From positions 1-64,000 of the forward strand of contig JAOCPU010000014.1 in the NCBI GenBank assembly GCA_035772785.1: DNA of 64,000 bases, read 5' to 3'. Position 1 is the first letter of the stretch. Each line of letters opens with the position of its first letter. The notes below the pieces were generated by a model. It was not told the DNA's origin. It made no database searches and was given only the letters and a program-made list of their open reading frames with translations. Source of the stretch: Phlebiopsis flavidoalba. Its lineage: Eukaryota; Basidiomycota; Agaricomycetes; Polyporales; Phanerochaetaceae. A program made the position numbers and the translations under genes. Of the stretch, positions 57,136 to 64,000 are shown one piece after another.

Positions 57136-59441
57136 ATGCACTTAGACCCCCTCCTGTCCCCAACGTTCTTTGCGTTCACAGCATGCCTAATCATGAGCCT
57201 CCTCGCCAATCTCAGGCGTCGACGACGTCTCCCCCTACCCCCCGGTCCACCAGGCGACTTCATACTGGGAAATCTTCGTTCGCTACCTACGACATTGATG
57301 TGGCTTACCTACGAGGTCTGGTCAAAAACCTACGGTATGACTCACATGTTCTGTCCGCACTGCTGATTCTCACTGTCTGTAGGTGACGTCATGTATCTTC
57401 GCGCGTTGAACCAGGGAATTTTAGTCCTCAGCTCCCTCGAAGCCGCGAAGGAACTTCTCGAAAAGCAGAGCAAGGTCACTTCTGACCGGCCCGCGCTTTG
57501 CAATGATCGTTGAGCTGTGTGTATTCTTGTCTCCTCAGTCATAGCTCTTGCTTACAGCTAGAAACTCGTCTAGTATGCGATGGGACTGGGCCATTCAATT
57601 TCAGAATTACGACGACCGCTTTCGTCGGTACCGAAAAGCTATCCAGAATAGCATCCACCCCAGGCTTCTGTCTACACACCTCGACGTCGTTGATCGCAGG
57701 TCCATTGACCTCCTATCAAGCTTCATGGAGGACCCAGTGGATAAGTTTGGGACGGTAAAGCGGTATGTCTTGCAATACTGACCGGGTTCCCATTTTGGTC
57801 CCCCACTGAACTGTCCGTATGTGTAGACATATTGCCGGCCTTACGATGACACTGCTTTACGTCGAAGAGCCAGGTGCTGTCCAGGGACAAGTACGTCGAG
57901 AGTGCAGAACATGCTGTCGACGGGCTTGTTGAGGGCAGGCAACGTCGGAAAGTTTTCTGGTCGACATATTTCCTCCCCGTGAGTTCAACTCACTCTACAA
58001 TAACTGGATCATCATTGACAAACGGACAGTAAAATACGTCCCCGAGTGGTTTTTTCCGGGTGCAGACTTCAAGCGCAAAGCCCGTGAATGGCGTGACACA
58101 AGTCGGGTTATGATCGAGGTGCCCTACAAAGACGTGAAGAGCAAATACGTGAATTTCACTGCTCGTTACGCAATCAGTGGTGCGTGTAGTGACGTAAATC
58201 GCAGGACAAGGGCGAGCTGCCAGACTGTGTCGCCAAGATGCTTCTCGACAGCAAGCTGCAAGACGAAAGCGGCAAGAAAAATTGATGAAGAAATGGTGAT
58301 GAGCTGTGCGCGGTGTTGTCTTCGTTGGTGAGCTTTGCAACGCTCTGTCAAGAAACGACAAGCTAAACGTTTTACATAGGTGCTGCTGATACGGTGAATA
58401 TTGATCGATTCACTCGCACCTGTCACTGCATTATTGAACTTGAACCTTCTTCACTGCCATCACAGGCCCTCTCCGCATTGTATTCCTTCCTATACGCGTT
58501 AGTGGTTTCTATTTTTACATCCCTAGAACGCTTCATATGCTATGAAACTCTTTCCTCAGGATGGTGTGATGCACCCAAACGTCCAACGCCAAGTGCACGA
58601 AGAGATTACAACCCGCGTCGGGAACGAGCGGCTACCGACGTTAGAGGATCGACCATATCATTGCAATACCTTTGCAATGCGTATTTCTGGAGTCTCTGCG
58701 GTGGATACCAAAGCAGTGCAACTTGGAGTTTGTCCTCAAATCGAAAACAATCACCTCTATGAGATACTCTCAGAGGACTCATTGCGTGCTTTAGGTGCCT
58801 CACCGTGTAGCAGAGGATTGCGTCCTTGGATCATATATGGTACCGAAGGGGACGACTGTGCTGGTCAATCAGTGGTATAACCAGCCTATTTCTTGCAGTT
58901 CCTCGAGTCAACTCATTGTCGATCCGGTTATAGGGCGATATTACGCAATGAAGACACTTACTGCGTCGCGCCGCGATCGTTCCTTGGGGGGGGGGGGGGG
59001 GGGGGAAAGGGGGCCCCGAGCGTTTCCTCCCCCCACAGACGGAGGAACTGCCCTGGCCTCCAGATACCTACCTCGGGGACGCTTCCTTTGGATATGGCCG
59101 TAGGTAAGCTTTTTCGGCTCTCCGTGGCAATCGCCGGCACGGCTGATCCTGCGAGCGCAGATCGTGTCCTGGCAAATACTTTGCAAATCAATTCTTGAGT
59201 GGCTCGCATGATGGCGCGGCTAATCGCGACATTTGTCTTTGAAAAGGCGAAGAATCCCGATGGCACGCCTATTGAGCCTGGATGGAGAGTTAGTGTCAAG
59301 CATGATCACGTGAGTAATTTAGCTGTTGGGCAACAATATTTTCTGACTGTCTACTGTAGCCGTCCCGTTGAGTTTCCCTTCACAGCTCGTCCGAGATCAA
59401 AAGAGTTAGCTGAGATTGTGAAGAATCTTGCGTCTCAATAA
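57136..59441 (+). CDS. Cytochrome P450 (first)
   Basis: Haem monooxygenase anchored in the endoplasmic reticulum. The start MHLDPLLSPTFFAFTACLIM at 57136 is the membrane anchor, followed by basic RRRRRLPLPPGPPGDFILGN (Pro-rich hinge). Then DVMYLRALNQGILVLSSLEA, AKELLEKQSKVTSDRP, IAGLTMTLLYV, PEWFFPGADFKRKAREW, and an I-helix site read as GAADTV near 58380. The K-helix is ESLRW (ExxR, near 58700, one indel away), followed by HRVAEDCVLGSYMVPKGTTV and AILRNEDTY. A run of 20 G (58986-59005) interrupts the region where PxRF is expected. After it come ELPWPPDTYLGDASFGYGR, an intron, and RSCPGKYFAN, the haem-cysteine signature (about 59158-59185). The tail NPDGTPIEPGWRVSVKHDH and a final exon end at 59441. 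At least eight frame breaks. Confidence 0.88.
58986..59005 (+). repeat. Homopolymer run of 20 G
   Basis: Twenty consecutive G inside the first P450 gene, followed by AAAGGGGGCCCC. It replaces the stretch where the conserved Phe-x-Pro-x-Arg-Phe segment should be. This may be a collapsed or mis-called patch. Confidence 0.95.
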
Positions 59442-60689
59442 CCAGCAAAACAAGAAACGTCTACCGACCGCTTCGCGTCCGCGCAGGGCCTTTGGGATTC
59501 GGCGGGCTCCGACGGAAGCTTTATTCAAACAGACCTGGACACGACACGGCCTTGCCATCGTAGATAAAAAGATATGAGAACGGCTACCGTAAGAAACCCG
59601 TATGAGCGCATCTAGGCAGCCTTACCACTGACCCGGGGCTGAAAATAAAATTATTTTCATCCCACATTTTGTTTTTTTTTTTTTCGGACTAATTCCACTT
59701 GCGCTCAGCGCCTCATAGTGCTATCGATCTCAGCACTGACCGGTCAACATCGAACTGCGAAGGGCCACCAGTGGCCGGGCATCTCGGGCGCTAACTTAGT
59801 CGGGCCACTGAGGTGAAACCGAAAACAACCCGCACGCGACAGAGCCTACACACTAGTCTACAGGGCCTTGCAATCTGGGGCATGATGAGCCCACGTCCTC
59901 TGCCTCTTGGTCCCAAGAGCTGTGCGCGTTTTATGCCCTTTACACGATGAGCGCTCCGTCGCAATCCGAGATCGGAACGGAGTACCGAGGTGAAGAAGCC
60001 GTGGTCGCTGTCTCAAGGAAGAGAATCGAGTGAACCACCGTGTTACCCCGAAGAAAGATTTTTCTCTCGGAATCAAGCCGGCGAATATATAAGGAAGAGG
60101 AGTCTACGCTGGCAAGGGTAAGTAACGCGTCCCCCAACGATAATAGAAAGAAATGTGATGTTGGGGCCATATATGGGTAATATAAAGTGATTAGGACATT
60201 AATTAGATCAGACAGAGTTTATTATTTTAGAACTTCTCTTGGTGGTTACTCAGCCAAATCGACGCGTGATACTGGGCCGCCGACTACTGATGGCTCATGT
60301 ACCAGTAATATCGTGTGTTTTAAGATTAAGCCAGAGGTTGCGTTTTGGTCATTGGGTCGTAATGCATTTGAATCAGCGGCCTTATGATCAGTTTGTGACA
60401 GATCGTAGCGCGGTAGAACCCACCGCAGATGATTGTGGCACCGCGAAGTGGTGTAAGTACGCCATCCGTCCGGAGATACCCAACTTTAGCAGGCTAGTGA
60501 TCATGTCAAAGGTACAAATAGCACTGGCACCCGCAGTCAGGTCGTGAATAACTCAGATTATTTACCGTCGGAAGGATGATAGCGCAGACGATAGAATTGT
60601 ACGGAGGGAGGTCCCAAACATGTTCCCATACATCCGCGTGTACAATAACACACAAATCTCATTTGTTCATGCTCCCACTCCCAACCCCT
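59442..60689. other. Convergent intergenic region
   Basis: Lies between the two convergent P450 genes. It contains a 13-T run at about 59672-59684. Frames at 59858-60170 (minus) and 60187-60547 (plus) are unassigned. Confidence 0.45.
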
Positions 60690-62470
60690 TGACGTAAAGT
60701 CCTGGGCGTGGTTCTCCGACCGGGGTTTGAGCTGAAACTCGAACTCAAACGGTCGGCTACTTTTAACGGTGGACGTTAACGTCAGGAGCGTACTTCATGG
60801 AATGGGAGTGATGGACTCACGATGTCATGCCCGACGTACAATTGTTCGGATCTACTGGGATTCGCCGTCCATTTGCGTCAAGGGAATGCTGCTGAATGTT
60901 GAAGGCCCATAGCATCCGTTGGTCACTGCGAGCCACACGGTAACCTTGGAGCCAAGATGCTGACCCCGGACACCTGCGGCTGCTCAGTGTGTAAGCCTCA
61001 TCTGCGGTCGAGTTATCAAACATGCGAGAACGCACCGACCTACACCCATCCAAATGCGTAATGGTCTTCTGTGAGTGAGTGGCGTGTTACAGAATTGACC
61101 GTCTTTGAGGAAGCGGTCTGGGTTGAATGCATCCGGCTGGGGGAACTCGTATTCGTTTGCGGTGCATTGTCCATATGCAAGGGATAATCATGGTTTTTGC
61201 TTTGATCTTTACTCGCATGAGCTTCAAGGTGCAGGATCACGGCGTCAGGCCACACATACTTGATATCCTTTGTATTCGTCATCGCTGTCCGACAGATGAG
61301 GGAAGCCACCGGGCGCGGGGAGGTGACCATCTAGTGGAAGAGCGATCAGCTTGCAAAGTACATTCAGCAAAGAGCCGTTTCTCGCCTGAAGATTTCCTTG
61401 GTCAGGGCAATGCAGTAGGGTAGCTTCTCAAAATCAGCGAAGTGGGGCATGTTTCTCTCCGTCTTTTTCCAAGGACGGCATCGAGCTCATCTTGCGCCTT
61501 TCTCATGGCGTCAGGATACAGTACCATAGCCATCAAGAACCAAATGAGAACACCACTTGTCGTGTCTGTCCCGGCTTCAAAAGCAGAACCCGCCACTGAG
61601 TGCGGCATTAGTTTGGTTCGCTTAACATGAGCTCTAGATGAGACTTGCCGTAAGCAATGTCTTCGAGGTCGAGTGACAACTTATCCTTCTGTTCCCAGAG
61701 ACGAGCAGCGAAACATTCTATGTCAGAATGTTCACTGTCCATCTCATGCTTGACTTCTAGAGCAAGACGCGAATAAAACTATCTCACGTGGGTCAACACT
61801 GATGTACCCCACAAGATGGGCAGAAAAAAACGCACCTCGAACTCTACGGCATGCCGTTCACACGGAGAATTAAAGCGCTCGCTGCCGCCACGGAGCCAGA
61901 AAGTCGGGCAAGAGATCCAGCCACGGAACGCGTCAACCAGATGCGCCCCTGGGAAGGTATCGCGCAGGAAATTAGCCAAGATGTCGTTGAGAACGACCAA
62001 GTCTGCGTCATCGTCTGCCAGCCTTTTGCCATAGCTAAGGTAGAAACCAAAGAGGCTGCATAGCGTTGACAGTTGCGTGTAAATTCGGCAGGCCGTGTAT
62101 ACATGTCGTAAAGTAGTTTCGCGGCTTCCGTTTCCTGCATTTCTTCGTATGCACCAACCACTGAAGCAAACATTGAGACGATAAATACAATGCTCGACAA
62201 GCGGCATACCTTTGGGTTGTACCATCTGGTGGAAAGCGCTCTCTTTGCTTGCGAAGGGTTTCACCATATGGGAGAATGACAAGTCGTTTTTATTATTGAC
62301 TGGTAACTTTTTTCCGGCATAAATCAGTTGTTTGCGAGAGGAATAGTTGTGACAGAGCGCTTTGTTGCAAGCTAAGGCCATTGAGTCAGTTGAGTAGTGA
62401 GCTTGTGGCGCCTTGTAAGATAGCCGTACCGAGTTCCTCTGCATCTTTGGGAAAAATCTCCAAGAACTAG
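60690..62470 (-). CDS. Cytochrome P450 (second), 5' end uncertain
   Basis: Recognised from the C-terminal two thirds. Blocks from 5' to 3': SFSHMVKPFASKESAFHQMV (helix C area, frame partly shifted), LYDMYTRPAEFTRNCQRYAA, VVLNDILANFLRDTFPGAHL, then VPWLDLLPDFLAPWRQRAL. The I-helix is SAFEAGTDTTSGVLIWFLMA (about 61530-61600), followed by MVLYPDAMRKAQDELDAVLG. The K-helix is LTKEIFRRE (ExxR, near 61400), then FPQPDAFNPDRFLKDGQF. The haem loop is RRCPGS (near 60980), then LWAFNIQ and SLDANGRRIPVDPN. The C-terminus is RPFEFEFQLKPRSENHAQDF near 60700. A possible N-terminal hinge ILPLPPGYPD lies at about 63155-63185, after an ATG at 63208, but the joining exons are not resolved. The 3' end is estimated. 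Confidence 0.85.
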
Positions 62471-63620
62471 GAGCTTCATCTCCGGCGATATTTAATCTAG
62501 GAGAAGTGGTCCTTGCTGGCGAAAATCTTAGCTGACGATCTTATGAGAAATCTCACACGCATAATTTACCGTATATATCATGCATCCCGCTTTGAAATAC
62601 TTCCACGTATAACCATCGGTCCACTAATATTGGAAGTAGATTATCCTCATCAATTACGGTCAATACGGATCGAGGGGTTCCAGGGGCTGAAATACGAGAG
62701 GTGGCGCCGCGCGAGCTTGTACCTCTTTTGTGTGATTCCAGTATACTGCAACGCATGCTACAAAAGACTAGCTAGGAATCCAGACTGCCATGGCAAGAGT
62801 TACTGGGCGACTGATGAGGATTTCTGACCGCGGCGAAGACGATGTTTCGAGGGACAAGGGGGGTGGGCACACGGGTTGCGATACGCCTCCGATAATGACT
62901 GGGTTGAAAGTGGCAGTGGGCATCATGATATATGGAAGGTTTGACGAACATGTCAGACATCTGTTGTGTCTCCTGCGGTGAAACAAAGAATAGGCTTAAT
63001 AGTCGCACGATTGAAATGGAAAGTCGCACACCTCGGCTGATCTACTCCTGGCCAGCCTGGAGGGCTACAGCGTCGCCTTGAGAGCTGATAGATCGCTATT
63101 CAGCGTTGTATTGCGCTGGGGCTTCCTTCTGTCTTGTTGGTGGATGAGCTACCGAGCATCAGGATATCCCGGCGGAAGTGGCAGGATTGCGCGGGCAGCA
63201 CGCAGCATGTTGGTATGTCACGACAAGCCATCAAACTGTCAGGAGACGATGCTAACGTTTGGTGACATCGAGACGAGATCTGGACATTTCGACATGGAAG
63301 TGCAAGGCACAAAGTAGGTCATCGCTCCGGCGCGGAGTATGCGGTCAAAAGTCGACCATGAGCGCCACGAAGACTCTGCTTGCCGCATCAAACTATCAAA
63401 TGTAATTTTTGGCCAGCGTCTTGATGACACCGAGCCCCTGCATCCCACAAATTTCATTTCTAGCATCGTGCACTGCCTTTTCTGCGATTTATTGTTTCCG
63501 AGGTGACGTTCTAGCTCCTCCGTAGACTACTTAGGGGCTCTTAGGTACATTCATCAGAGCGTACACGGGAGGTAATTTAAGACATTGAGCGCTTCTGTAA
63601 CGGCTTGACCGTTACACGGC
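62471..63620. other. Unassigned; may hold 5' exons of the second P450
   Basis: On the minus strand a short Pro-rich hinge-like frame near 63155-63208 fits a P450 N-terminus. The other frames (for example 62772-63029, MRLSISIVRLLSLFFVS at its start) are not recognised. No separate gene can be supported. Confidence 0.35.
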
Positions 63621-63751
63621 CTTTCGTGGTACGCCTTCGGGTATGGAGACGACTCGTGTTACGTAGCTGATCCCTAGCCCTCTGGGTCTCACGGGCTTTT
63701 TCTCGTCTTGTTGATTATTCATTTTCTTTTGGTCGGCGCCGGAGCGCGCTG

Positions 63752-63834
63752 CGCTTGTGCTTGTGCTTGTGCTTGTGCTTGTGCTTGTGCTTGTGCTTGT
63801 GCTTGTGCTTGTGCTTGTGCTTGTGCTTGTGCTT
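63752..63834. repeat. (GTGCTT)n hexanucleotide repeat
   Basis: About 13-14 tandem copies of GTGCTT with a variant at the right end (GCTTTTGCTTTCGCT). As the unit is six bases, the minus strand reads as alternating Ser-Thr with no stop, giving a spurious 83-codon frame at 63612-63863. Confidence 0.95.
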
Positions 63835-64000
63835 TTGCTTTCGCTAAGCACTCCTCCCGTCACGCTTTACTGGCTTCACTTCTTGTACCAGTCGCGCTTG
63901 TACGTCTTCTTGCGAAACCAACGCCAGTAACAACGTCCTTCTACTCGGAAACCCTCTTGTTTGCCTCTTTCGACGTCCCCCGGCTCCCCCTCGCGTCCCT

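Noticed and set aside
61779..62444. 221-codon frame taken as a separate protein
   Set aside because: It is one frame of the second P450 with internal frame changes, not an independent gene.
44440..63208. Assignment of the cluster to a named pathway such as cannabinoid-like or ubiquinone synthesis
   Set aside because: No polyketide synthase is seen, product-defining residues cannot be judged in the broken frames, and similarity of gene content alone does not prove the pathway.
63612..63863. Ser-Thr repeat protein on the minus strand
   Set aside because: Created by the six-base repeat; no start context, domain or splice support.
1..64000. CRISPR array, prophage or bacterial operon
   Set aside because: Introns, splice signals and eukaryotic protein families throughout; no regularly spaced identical repeats.

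Overview
The window looks like nuclear DNA of a mushroom-forming basidiomycete (Agaricomycetes, perhaps Polyporales). Genes are split by short GT-AG introns of about 50 nt. The recognisable proteins are eukaryotic (Prp16, MFAP1, PWP2, UMP1, RanBPM/Gid1), and the BTB, polyporopepsin-like protease, CA and P450 genes are of types expanded in these fungi. The order-level placement is an inference from protein flavour only. Almost every gene is interrupted by one-base insertions or deletions, often in homopolymers, and one tRNA lacks a T-loop base. This fits an unpolished long-read assembly better than mass pseudogenisation. CDS coordinates therefore run from first to last recognisable codon, span introns and frame breaks, and are approximate where stated.

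Layout. 0-3.3 kb: GC-rich, repeat-laden DNA with a degenerate inverted repeat around a possible small gene. 3.5-8 kb: a lineage-specific gene with a C2H2-like finger, then a leucine-zipper gene. 8.3-17.7 kb: intron-containing tRNA-Asn, UMP1, a BTB/POZ gene, an FAD-dependent oxidoreductase, the spliceosomal MFAP1 homologue and an SDR epimerase. 18.8-26.4 kb: a badly broken MFS sugar transporter running tail-to-tail into PRP16. 28.6-34.3 kb: the RanBPM/Gid1 homologue and a secreted aspartic protease, followed by a 567-bp TA-flanked MITE. 37-42 kb: beta-carbonic anhydrase, tRNA-Gly and PWP2.

44.4-63 kb: seven metabolic genes with no housekeeping gene between them. They are a zinc alcohol dehydrogenase, an O-methyltransferase, a DABB-domain protein, a UbiA prenyltransferase, an aldehyde dehydrogenase and two convergent cytochromes P450. 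Together they read as a candidate biosynthetic cluster for a prenylated, methylated and oxidised aromatic product (meroterpenoid-like). No polyketide synthase or other core enzyme is visible inside the window, so the scaffold source would have to lie elsewhere or beyond the right edge. The right end carries a hexanucleotide tandem repeat.
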